The notes below the pieces were generated by a model. That model saw only the letters and a list, made by a program, of their open reading frames with translations, did no database searches and was not told the DNA's origin. Positions 54,061 through 64,000 of a stretch of 64,000 bases of DNA are shown piece by piece. Within the stretch, counting starts at the first letter, position 1, and every line of letters starts with the position of its first letter. The DNA is from Ashinkailepas kermadecensis (Eukaryota > Arthropoda > Thecostraca > Neolepadidae): assembly GCA_034440615.1 (NCBI GenBank), contig JAOTOM010005105.1, forward strand, positions 1-64,000, given 5' to 3'. A program made the position numbers and the translations under genes.

Positions 54061-56534
54061 CATTGCATACACGACGTCGAAGTGTTTGTAGTTTACATTA
54101 CTACTAAAAGCACGTTCAGGGTAAGTAATAAAGGGGGTAAACGGTTTGCAACCCAAGTTCATGCAATTGGTGGCATTGAGGATATATTGTATTGCACAAG
54201 CGATTGAGGGACATGTGAGGAAATGTCGGATAATTTTGAAAGTGAACGGCGTCAATGGCGGCTCCAAGGGAACTCTTTTGGAGGAAAACACGTGAACACC
54301 GTCTTCCAACTTCGTCTAACGTTATTAACTGATCTGACACCGGGACACCTTGCGGTACCCATTGCACAGGTATTGCGCAGAGTACTTAAGTGCTTAGAAA
54401 TTACATGCCTACCAGGACCGGAGGCAGGGTGGATGCACTGCTTCCTACATCTGGCTCTTCTTCCGGACGTGGTGTACTCGTCTCAAACTTAAATTCGTTG
54501 TACCGAAATCCGTTGTGCTTATTCCTGGAGTACTTGCACTCCCTCCGAAATTTACCCCGTTTATCTGAGCAGCAAAACTTTCTAATACGATGTGGTTGGG
54601 AAGAATTGCGAAAATAATGCTCTTGTAAACGAGCTGTGGCATAGCAAAGCATACGAATAGCTTAGCGCAAATTTACGCTTCAGGAGATGGAATTTTGCGA
54701 TTCGCGCCAATCATGAGCAATTAACGGTACGGCTGCAAGGGTCATGACACTTCTTGAAGCTATTCTCTGCTAAGGTTTGAGTAAATTTAAGGTAATTATA
54801 AAAATAAACATCTTGTTTTTAATTTTCATTACAAACCTAGTTATGAAGCAAATAAAAATCAGACACGTATCAGCTCAAAGCGGCGCTGAGACGTCACGTT
54901 ATTAGTGCGTGCCCCATCCGTGTGTTTTTCGATTTGGCCGAGTGTCTCGAATTTGTGAAATTGTTTGTTGTTTTATCTCTTGGATTGCGTAGTCAACCTG
55001 ATTTAGCCTGCTTATTTAATTATCGCACAGTCGGTGTAGTCTAGAAACAATGCACCATTGGAATCACCTCACGAAGAGGAAAGGGATATGTTGTCATCGA
55101 TAACGTGTCATCGGCTATGTGAATCCTTCGAATTCACAGATACGTTGATACCATATCTCTCTACCCAACCTCTAGCTACTTGGATCACTGATGATACCTT
55201 GTGCCTGTGTGCGCTGGTGCTCGAAGTATGTGCGTCAGAAGCGCAAAAAGTGCACCAAATATTCGGCACTTTTCACCACATCGCGTCAGCCGCCAAATCG
55301 CAAAAGTGCGATTAGGTGGTTGCCTTGCTCTTGCAAACGGGCCGCGCGATCGGAACTTTTGCGAATCGATCGGATCGGAAATTTCCAGTTACGACTGACC
55401 TGCTCATGTAAACGGGGTAATTGACACAGGTTGTGGTAGGATCACAGCTTTTCTGCCCGCTACGACGCCCTGTCCTGTGTATGCAACCCTAGAGCCATAT
55501 ATCCTCATGCTTTCTGTCATTCAGCACTCTAATGGCACCTATTACTAGTACTAGGATAACGCAACGTTTTGACGCTCATTTTACTTTGTCATATGATAGG
55601 TCATGTTAATTGTATGTTATTGCACCCAAAGCTCATTATAATGTTGTTTGTATTGCCATGCGAAATGTTCTAAGAAGCCATCGGTAGCGCCACGGACTTC
55701 GAATAAGGGGAAGGGTTTTTGATTGTTGTTCGATCAAGTCCGCCACGGACTTGATCGTTTTTAGATCGTCTTTCCATGCAACTCCGATAGGCACAATGTT
55801 AAATTTTTCGACGCCTCAGGGGTCACTCCCCCCCTCACCCTTGGCGCCGCCATGCAAGAAGCAATGAAGCCCTGAGAATGTATTATAAATTAAATGATAA
55901 ACAATGTCAAGCAATTATCATTTCACCAGTTGCTTACTTCGATTGTCCAGATATAGCTCATAATATGAAAGCAACGGTTCTTGCTGAATGAAATACGACA
56001 GTACAGAAGCATATCTTGCAGCATGTACTTACAACATATCATGACCACATCGTTAATGTGTTCATATTGCAATGGAAGTTCATGTTTTCTTCCCTGAGTG
56101 GCTAGAGGCATGGTTCAGTTGGTAAGCTCACAACGGTCTGACATCATGACTATTCCGGCCAGAATAAAGCAAGAAGTAGATTCCCAGCGTTGAATTCATC
56201 AAATGGATTAGGAAATACGTGGTAACTGGACGTCGTCTACCACTTTGCTCCGCTCCAACACTCCACTCGTGGCCCTGCTGAAGAAAAGTAAGCTGAAAAA
56301 GCAGGTTCAAAGATTTGCCCTAGTTAACTTTTCGCTGGTATTATTAGTTCCCAAGTATATGATGCTGATCTTTTCAATCTTTAGAACATTATAGGAGTTA
56401 AGGCTGCCAAATATACCTCGTGTTTTTAATCCAATACATGTATGGATGAACGTCTATCGTGACATAGCCTTAGCCTAGGAAAAGATAGTTTACAAGATTA
56501 CAAGGAAACATGGCGTACGACTTCAATCCTGCAA
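54061..56534. other. Non-coding stretch, nothing recognised
   Basis: Several short frames on both strands with no motif. At 56110 GTTCAGTTGGTAAGC resembles a pol III A box but has no matching B box. GACTTGATCG and its near neighbours at 55733-55760 form a small inverted duplication. Confidence 0.5.
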
Positions 56535-56795
56535 GGATGCAATGCAGCAGTTACAACGCAACAGTTACAATGCAGCAGTTACAACGCAACAGTTACAACG
56601 CAGCAGTTACAACGCAACAGCTACAATGCAGCAGTTGCAACGCAACAGCTACAATGCAGCAGTTACAACGCAACAGTTACAATGCAGCTGTTACAACGTA
56701 ACAGTTACAATGCAGCAGTTACAACGCAACAGTTCCAATGCAGCAGTTACAACACAACGGTTGCAATGCAACAGTTGCAACACAGCAAGTACAAT
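56535..56795. repeat. 14-bp tandem repeat (CAGTTACAAYGCAR)
   Basis: About 18 units of CAGTTACAACGCAA, CAGTTACAATGCAG and variants with TTGCAA or CTACAA. Low-complexity frames result on the plus strand. Confidence 0.95.
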
Positions 56796-57904
56796 TGGCT
56801 GCTGTTGTTCGTTGTGTTGCTGGACCACTAATAACCTCGTTTCCTTGTTAAGCCGGGTGGGTGCAAGCTACAAGCTCCGAGATGGATCCGATTCTCACCA
56901 TAAGTGCACTTCTGGCCGTTTCCGGTAATTGCCATTGTGTCTACGTCTGTTCTGAAATGTGTCTGCAGCAATAGCTATTGTCAGCTCTCACAGAGGGATT
57001 AGGGACGCACATCAAGACTGCAAATAAATCAGAACAAGCAATGATCCGCTCGCCTCGCTGAGCAACGAATGGCAATTGTCGTAGTTATCCATTGCTGTTG
57101 GGTCATTGGTTGATGGGTCCATTGATTCGCGAGCTATTTAGAAATAATTAGGCCGAACAATAGAAAACAACACAGCCTCGGCAGGGATGCGAATTAGAAA
57201 CACTCGAATTGTGATCGCTTGAGGACGGATAAATATTTGACGAATTGCGTGGAATCCGCGCACTTCAGAATCGGCGGCATAGCGGAACGTGAAAATCAAG
57301 GTCGGCAGGGCAGTAGAGTAGTCGTGGTAATGACGGCCCTGAGATGAACCAGAGCGCTAAACGAGGATGCTCATTGCGATCAAGGGCGAAGTCCAAGGGA
57401 GTCTACTGTTGCATGCATACGAAACAGAGGCCACACGAAGGACACGGCGCAGTGCGACCCAGTCTCATCGCCACGCTTTCGAAACTGTAATTCTTTTGTT
57501 GCAACTTTCCAAAGATGCCTTTACCGAGAATTATGCTTGCTATTTCAATTTTTATTTCTACCACCTCTTACAGCCGTATTTAAACTGGAATGCTGAGTCA
57601 TCCTCTTCGTTCAAAAACTAGTCATCACAAAGTCATCTGGTGATATTATCTGACAGCATATCACGCTGCGCCACCTAGTGTGGCCAGTACTATGTCTTCA
57701 CGGGTTGCCGAAAGAGGGCGGTCTCAGATAATACACAGGCTTTTTACTGCAGTGACATGATACTCGAACCTCTGCTCACTGTTCTACAGCTATACATCCA
57801 TCTCTTGCCCTCGCTTGTCCAGTGCTACCTTCTACTGGTGTTATATGCTGTCAAATTTAGCAGTCCCTGAATGGCGGCAATCGGGACTGACACCATCTAG
57901 CGAT
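56796..57904. other. Non-coding stretch, nothing recognised
   Basis: No domain, terminal repeat or RNA gene seen. The frame at 57367-57621 has no known motif. Confidence 0.5.
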
Positions 57905-57911
57905 CGCCGAT

Positions 57912-58240
57912 TCGTGGCGGTTTCCTGTGGCGGGTGGCCAGATTGTATGTCGCCGACTCATGGTGGTTTCCTGTGGCGGGGTGGCCAGATTGTGCGTCGC
58001 CGGCTCGTGGCGGTTTCCTGTGGCGGGGTGGCCAGATTGTGTGTCGCCGACTCGTGGCGGTTTCCTGTGGCGGGGTGGCCAGATTGTGTGTCGCCGACTA
58101 GTGGCGGTTTCCTGTGGCGGGGTGGCCAGATTGTGTGTCGCCGACTCGTGGTGGTTTCCTGTGGCGGGGTGGCAAGATTGTGTGTCGCCGACTCGTGGCG
58201 GTTTCCTGTGGCGGGGTGGCCAGATTGTGTGTCGCCGACA
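57912..58240. repeat. 47-bp tandem repeat, seven copies
   Basis: Units start GGCGGGGTGGCCAGATTGTG, continue TGTCGCCGACTCGTGGCGGT and end TTCCTGT. Copies are about 95% alike. 47 is not a multiple of three, so the long frames across it change reading phase from unit to unit and are not a protein. Confidence 0.95.
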
Positions 58241-58737
58241 GCGGCTGAACACCGACGTGGAGGAACTTGTGAAGCTTGCCCCCGTGCCGCTTTGACGCGC
58301 TCTCGCTTTGCGGCGACACAATCGCCAAACCGTAGCCTTCAGCGTTAGTTTATCAATAAACATCGGTGACTGAATGCGACCAGCTGTCAGCGCGCGGACG
58401 CGCCACAATTGCCAACACCGCAGGGGTGTGTTTATCAAGCAAATTAGCCTCTTTCAGCGCAGATTAACCACCCTTAAAGGGCATTGTTACGTTTTTATTA
58501 GGCATATTATTTGAGGAGTGTGGAGATTGGATCGCGCGTCGGCCAGCAATTTGAGACCCTCCTTTTCATTTGCGGCCGAGCTGTCACGGCCGGTTATCAG
58601 CGGACAACGGGGTGTTGTACACGGCGGTCGACGACGTGGCCCGTCATAGCCGATCCGGTGTCGCACGAGGCACGGCCGCGCCAGCCTCAGGCCGTGCTCG
58701 CTCCGCCCAGCGTCTCGGCAACCCGGCGCCGGCCCAG
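58241..58737. other. Non-coding stretch
   Basis: Moderately GC-rich, grading into the next repeat at about 58738; nothing recognised. Confidence 0.5.
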
Positions 58738-59225
58738 CCGTCGGCGCTGTTGGTGAAGATGACCCCCACAGTCGAGTTATCGCGCTGACGTGACTGCTGA
58801 CGTCACTGCTGACGTCACTGGTGGTGAAGATGACCCCGACAGTCGAGTTATCGTGCTGACGTCACTGCTGTCGTCACTGCTGTCGTCACTGCTGACGTCA
58901 CTGCTGTCGGCGCTGTTGGTGAAGATGATCTCGAAAGTTGAGTTATCGCGCTGACGTCACTGCTGACTCTACTATTGGTGAAGATGGCCCCCGACAGTCG
59001 AGTTATCGCTCTGACGTCACTGTTGGTGAAGACGACCCCGACAGTTGAGTTATCGCGCTGACGTCACTGCTGTCGTCACTACTGACGTCACTGCTGTCGG
59101 CACTGTTGGTGAAGATGACCCCGACGGTCGAGTTATCGCACTGACGTTGCTGCTGACGTCACTGCTGTCGGCGCTGTTGGTGTAGATGACCCCGACCGTC
59201 GAGTTATCGCGCTGACGTCACTATT
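58738..59225. repeat. Tandem array carrying ten perfect TGACGTCA sites
   Basis: Seven units marked by GAGTTATCG (58777 to 59205) are spaced 48-96 bases apart. A typical unit is GTTGGTGAAGATGACCCCGA, CAGTCGAGTTATCGCGC, TGACGTCACTGC, with extra TGTCGTCACTGC blocks. Perfect TGACGTCA palindromes start at 58798, 58810, 58857, 58893, 58952, 59012, 59059, 59083, 59154 and 59213. This octamer is the CREB/ATF consensus. Confidence 0.9.
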
Positions 59226-60508
59226 GCTGGATGTCTCCATATTTTCCTGACTGTCAGCCGGGTGCTGGTGAGGCTAATTGGCCTCACCGATAGATACATG
59301 ATACACTCCCGATACATGTTTATCGGGAGTGATCGGTGTGAGTGCAGTGGTGTTGGCGTGCCTGGTGAATAATGACCTCTGGGTGGGATTACGCACGGAT
59401 GATATCACAAGGCAGGCGTGGCCACTAGCAGAAGAACGATGCTTAATGTCGCTCTAATGTTATTTCGTATTCTGTATTAGTGTCCAAATAATGAACCGTG
59501 TATGTTCACCTAACACTGCATTAAAGCATATGATGAATAGATGCGGTTTGGGTTCCTCAAACTCGACACGAAGGCGCAGACAGACATTTGAAGGAAATGG
59601 TTGTACAAAAAAGAGCTAAGAAAATCGAGGAACAAAGATAATAACAATCAATGGTTGCAAATTGACGGCGAATTTAACGCACAATAATGTTGCCCTCTCG
59701 GAACCCTGCTTTTTAAGCAGCGTGGTTGTACAAATTCGTGACACGAGAACTATACGATGTTCTGTTTTTCCAAAGATTTGAGTTTCTTCCAACCGGAATA
59801 TGTGATTCAGAATCAGATTTTCAATATTCATCGCGAATTTCGGGTCAATGACTTCCAAGTTGACTAGATGTGGCGCACCAAATATCCAGTGATGGCCACA
59901 GCACTGTATAAAATCAGGTGTCGCATGTCGTCACCGCACCATTCCCAGCCATTATGCAGCCAGCATCCGCAACGGTAGTCAGCCCTCGAAGTTGTTTGAA
60001 GCCTTGCATCCCTTTCCACTGGTTTTTTGTTTCAATAATATGAACAAAGTAAAATATTGTTTATAAAATTTCGTATTAATGTCCAAGTGCTCCTACAAAC
60101 TGTTGCATTGCTTCTGTCGGGTTCCTTGCAAATTTTGGTGTGGAAGCATGTACCGTATGGACATGAGACTAGATTCAATATTTGACCTCAGAATACCACA
60201 TGACCAACCATGACATCGGTCTTATCGTCTTTATTGTCTCTCTTGGGGTGCAAGGCACATGACGGCACCTAATTTCGGCCTCTACGCTGCTTAATTTTAT
60301 GATGCTAGACTAAAATCGAAACTTCGGCAAGTAGTTCAAGTTTTAACTTTTGGCCTGACCTGTGACGTTATATATAACACTCAGGTCAATATACTTCACT
60401 CATCTCAGCCCGTCTTGTTGAGCTCTGTCGTTTGCAGCCAAGCGTAACGAATTCGGCCCGTAGCTATTCAAGTCAAGCAGGGGACATAATCTGCCCCTCC
60501 CCACCAGT
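59226..60508. other. Non-coding stretch, nothing recognised
   Basis: Mostly AT-rich. The minus frame 59616-59858 lacks a known motif. TGATACACTCCCGATACATG near 59300 precedes CGGGAGTGAT, a short inverted repeat. Confidence 0.5.
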
Positions 60509-60728
60509 CACACGCGTTCGGCTGCTGACCCAGTGGTGCGCGGGTTAACCATCGCCCTTGCACGAACGACACCTTGCCACCTTCGCCAGTGCAGGGGTGG
60601 GCTATTGCGATCCCTTATCACACGCGTTCGGCTGCTGACCCAGTGGTGCGCGGGTTAACCATCGCCTTTGCACTAACGACACCTTGCCACCTTCGCTAGT
60701 GCAGGGGATGGGTTGCTACGATCCACTA
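60509..60728. repeat. ~110-bp tandem duplication
   Basis: CACACGCGTTCGGCTGCTGA begins near 60509 and again near 60620. The two copies match closely through GTGCAGGGG and then drift, so this is a fairly recent tandem duplication. Confidence 0.95.
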
Positions 60729-61732
60729 TCATCTTCAAAATGTGATCGGCATGAGACGCAAACAAGCGTGTTGCTCGTCACGAAATCTCGCGATTGGTAT
60801 CTTATTTTAATACTTTGGGTGACTGGATGACTTCTCGGGTTACTTTAGAGGGAAGCTTTTTAGTGCAAATCGTTATGTTCCACTTCAATCGTTGCCTGTG
60901 TGAAGACGGTGGCAGATATGTACCTCAAACATTCGCTATTGTGATCCAAAGCATGTTCAGATAATAACCGTGTGACATGTGCGACATGTTACATTTCGAC
61001 TGATGGATAGGTCAGATGAGATCAAAGTTTTGACCTCATTTTATGGATTTTCGAAATCGTGCCCGAAAGTACTATTTTATGGTACCCAAGGGTAAACATA
61101 GACATATTCAGCTTTAGCGTCCAAATGAACCCAGAGTGACTCACAGCCAGAAAAAGGTCATCAGAGGCTGAGTTAGGACATTGAACTAGGTTGACATTGC
61201 ACAGGTCAATGACCTATGTAGAATGGTTAGTCAAGTTCTGCATTATCCTACTACATTCAGCATTGGTGATTTTAGTGCAATAACCGAGATAATTCGCCGA
61301 TAATTCACAATTTTGCCGAAAAACGGCTTGACATGTTCTCTCTTATGACGCCATAGATCAATGGCCTGACAAGACATCTCCACATGTTTGATACCATAAG
61401 GTCGGCAAAGGATGCCCTATCGGATATGTCAAGCGGTGGCGCGCTGAAACGTGTCGCGTGTTCGTGGTCGCCAAAGTACTGTAGGGTTGCACCCCCCCCC
61501 CCGCCCCCCGTCCTGTGAGCCCAGTACGGGTCGACTGAGCTGGACCCTGTGCCCGACCGTGTCGCTTGTGTTGCAGACGTGTGGGTGGTGAGAGTTTGGC
61601 ATGGTGGCGACGGCGGGCGGCGTTGTCTGACGTGACGTGACGTGATGTAACGGCTCGGTATTTCGAGCAATGACGGACAGATCTGGCTGTGGGTATCCGT
61701 GAGTGATTCTCCGTTATATGATGGGTTATCGG
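60729..61732. other. Non-coding stretch, nothing recognised
   Basis: Includes a GTGACGTGACGTGAC short tandem (61630-61648) and a C-run at 61493-61509. AGGTCA words are common at 61000-61230. Confidence 0.5.
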
Positions 61733-62385
61733 CACTGGCGGATCTAGCCCACCGGTTTGGGGGGGGGGCAACTTTCGGTTTTCGGCGTCAGCCCCCTTCC
61801 CCTCCCCCAGTGGCGCACTTAGGAATTGCATCAGGGGAGGGGTCGAACGGATTTGGAGGGTGCCCATTCTCACACTATTTTTGGTTAAAAGCATCGGATT
61901 TCTACCACTATTTGTCAAAGGGACCCATTGTTTACAATAACAATTAAGGACAACATAATTTCCTGTGTAGGGGCCCCAGCCTACCTCCACTGCTTCTAAG
62001 TTACGGGATTTTTCTTCTTATTTACCAAACGTTCACGTTCACGTTCAACGTCTTGTACCACGTCAACGTTCGTGCACGTGTACACACTGGCAGATCCGAT
62101 TTTGTCAACTCTTGCTGTAAGCAGAACTTGAGCAGCATAGAACCCTCGATGTGTGTCAGAATGTAATATGCTACCATACTGGCGTCCAAACAATTATAAA
62201 AATACCTTTAAAATTGGAGATTCTTTCATCCAGACGATATTTTTTAACCTCGGCAAAGGTTACTGCATTTTAATTCAGTTTAATTCTGTTGGTTTCTGGG
62301 GGGCCAAAAGACACTATGGCCCCCCTTTTAAGCGCTTCGGGGGGGGGGCCATGGCCGGAATGGCCCCTCCCTGGATCCGCTAGTG
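61733..62385 (-). mobile_element. hAT-like non-autonomous element, second copy, with 8-bp target duplication
   Basis: Reverse-oriented relative of 38652-39309. It starts CACTGGCGGATCTAG at 61733 and ends with GGATCCGCTAGTG at 62385. Both flanks carry the exact octamer GTTATCGG (61725-61732 and 62386-62393). At 653 bases it has the simple structure, without the half-duplication and nested insertion seen at 37724-39309. No transposase. Confidence 0.85.
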
Positions 62386-62959
62386 GTTATCGGAACAAAA
62401 TAATTTTATCAGCGCCGTCGCCTGGTGCAGCAGGGTGGCACTGGACATGCCGTCGCTTGACGCATGAGTGTAACCACGGTTTCGAAAAAAAAAATTGGGG
62501 GGACAAACCAGGGACGCGGTAAGTTTCGACAAGATAGAGGGTACCCCCCCCACACACACACACACAAAAACACTTGGATTTCAGCCACTTCTTTTTCAAT
62601 GTGTGGTTTTGAGATTTGCCATTGTTAAAAATGATATTTTATGGACAAGAATGGGTAAATTTGCAGTATTAGGATTTTTAAAAACATTTTCTTCAGAATA
62701 CCATGTTCATGAAGGTGACTAAGATGATGGACCACTTATTTTCTGTGGAAATGAAGAAAAAATGAAATTTTGTTTGATTTAATTTGATTTCGAACTTAAA
62801 AATATAAACTAACCTAGTCTAACAAAACCTAGCCCATTTGTTTGCTTTATGGAGACAAATGCGTATAAAAACTGTTCTTGTTGCCACCTTAAAACACAAT
62901 AATACCGAAAAGTTTGCAAACATGTTTCACAAAATTTGTAAAGAAAATTTTCTTTAAAA
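62386..62959. other. Non-coding stretch
   Basis: Includes A-, C- and CACACA-runs (62545-62570) and AT-rich sequence; nothing recognised. Confidence 0.5.
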
Positions 62960-63105
62960 GCAGCTTAGGCTAGGTTAGGTTAGGCTAGGTTATATTTTTT
63001 GTATTTAGAGAATTTTCAGAAAATAAGTTTCTTGACATTTGTCTATTTTAATTTTTTGGATCTTTTTCTTTCCAAAAGTAGGTTAGGCTAGGTTAGGTTA
63101 GGTTA
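62960..63105. repeat. Degenerate TTAGG-like tracts
   Basis: TTAGGCTAGGTTAGGTTAGG (62966) and GTTAGGCTAGGTTAGGTTAGG (63081) are near-perfect runs of TTAGG with some TAGGC units, matching the arthropod telomere motif. Interstitial, not a telomere. Confidence 0.7.
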
Positions 63106-63129
63106 TGTTGCATTTTATCTTATGTATTA

Positions 63130-64000
63130 ACATTTCCATCACGGGCTATTGCTTGATACCAGATGTGGGTAGGTTAGGGCGACGAAAAAATACGTGACCA
63201 AAAAAATCGGTTTGACCTTTGACCTTTGAAATTAGTTCTGTTTGGTAACATTATAATACGGCACAAGCCGCGTCAAATGACACCCACTTGATGCAAATTG
63301 AACCCATAGCGACGAATCGTGAGGACTTCGAAAAATTCAAACTAGCCTTTGACCTTGAGGTTTGACCTTGATATATCCCGGTTTCAAAATGTTACTCGAT
63401 GGTTCACCAAGGGCTATCGATTGATAGTGGATCTGGGTAGGCTTGAGAGCAACCCCCCCCCCCAACAAAAAAATGTGAGGCGAACGAAGAGATCAGCTTG
63501 AATTTTGAGCCGTCGAGATGATTTCGAATTATCAACTTTCTGATACCGCACAAGCGACGTCGAATGACATCCATTTTCTGCAAATTGAAGCCATGGCGAC
63601 GAAACGCGAGGTCCATCGAAGAACTCAATCAAATCTTTGACCTTGAAATGTCCTGGTTTGAAATGTTATTCGAGTGTTCACCACTGGTTATTGCTTGATA
63701 CCAGACTTGGATGTGTTTGAACGAAAACGAAAGAAAATTGAGCGGACCGGATGATCAGCTTGGCCTTTGCCCTTGCAAAATAATTCGATTGCTTAGCGTT
63801 CTGGTACCGCATAACAAGCCACGTCGAATGACGCCCATTTGATGGAAATTGAAGCGATAGCAACCGAACCTGGCGTTCGGTCGATATCGCTTCAATATCG
63901 CCATCGAATAAATCAAGCTAACCTTTGACCTAGAAGTTTGTCCTTGACATGTACCGGTTTGAAATGTTACACGATGGTTCAACACAGGCTCAATACCAGA
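63130..64000. repeat. ~270-bp tandem satellite, continuing past the window
   Basis: GGGCTATTGCTTGATACCAG (63143), GGGCTATCGATTGATAGTGG (63411) and GGTTATTGCTTGATACCAG (63687) mark successive units, and a fourth is cut by the window end. Each unit also holds TACCGCA.AAGC, GTCGAATGAC.CCA, GA.GCAAATTGAA.CCAT and TTTGACCTTGA blocks. Units are moderately diverged. Confidence 0.85.

Noticed and set aside
53900..54100. Hammerhead ribozyme linked to the Penelope-like element
   Set aside because: A hairpin with a GAAA loop is present but no CTGATGA core or matching stems were found near it.
56098..56170. tRNA or SINE head at GGTTCAGTTGGTAAGC
   Set aside because: Resembles an A box, but no B box follows at a suitable distance and the rest does not fold as a tRNA.
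57815..58438. 177- and 193-codon frames across the 47-bp repeat
   Set aside because: A 47-base unit shifts phase each copy; frames on both strands are open only because units lack stops.

Overview
This window is nuclear DNA from an animal, probably an arthropod. The evidence is a multi-exon gene with GT/AG introns, CR1/Jockey-type and Penelope-like retroelements, tRNA-derived SINEs, and degenerate TTAGG-like (arthropod telomere-type) tracts near 14.75-15.0 kb and 62.96-63.1 kb. The exact lineage cannot be fixed from sequence reading alone. No prokaryotic organisation (operons, ribosome binding sites, CRISPR) is present.

The only clearly functional host gene is sulfide:quinone oxidoreductase (SQOR/SQRDL) on the minus strand. 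Seven consecutive coding exons, joined in frame by good splice sites, run from 24737 down to 5859 and give about 389 residues of the mature enzyme. They include the FAD-binding glycine motif, both redox cysteines and the C-terminal region. The first coding exon (mitochondrial leader) and the last short exon (C-terminal tail) were not found and probably lie outside the stretches I could recognise. The introns are large and full of repeats.

Region by region. 1-5020: two direct copies of a ~1 kb repeat flank a 21-bp-period GGGGCCC-type minisatellite that is itself folded into a ~0.73 kb-arm inverted repeat. 5859-24737: SQOR, with intronic SINEs, a broken antisense copy of a transposase-like multigene family (15.6-17.4 kb), a TA microsatellite, and two tandem arrays that begin at SQOR splice donors and contain donor-like sequence in their units. 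26.1-26.7 kb: 45-bp minisatellite. 27.2-31.9 kb: a LINE (endonuclease plus reverse transcriptase, broken) inserted into a GGGGCCC-type repeat. 32.1 kb: a second SINE. 33.1-34.7 kb and 36.7-37.0 kb: further LINE remnants. 37.7-39.3 kb and 61.7-62.4 kb: two copies of a hAT-like non-autonomous element with 8-bp target duplications. 39.6-44.27 kb: a near-perfect 4.67 kb palindrome with ~1.95 kb arms. 44.3-46.9 kb: degenerate minisatellites. 49.47-49.97 kb: an open frame of nine 15-residue charged repeats whose variation is partly synonymous. 52.2-53.8 kb: a broken Penelope-like element (RT plus GIY-YIG). 56.5-59.2 kb: several minisatellites, one carrying ten perfect TGACGTCA palindromes. 63.1-64.0 kb: the start of a ~270-bp satellite.

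The genes do not form a pathway. The window is one mitochondrial sulfide-oxidation gene embedded in transposable and tandem repeats. I found no convincing new multi-gene system. The most unusual signals are the splice-donor-linked arrays, the large palindrome with a nested element in each arm, the repeat-peptide frame, and the TGACGTCA array.
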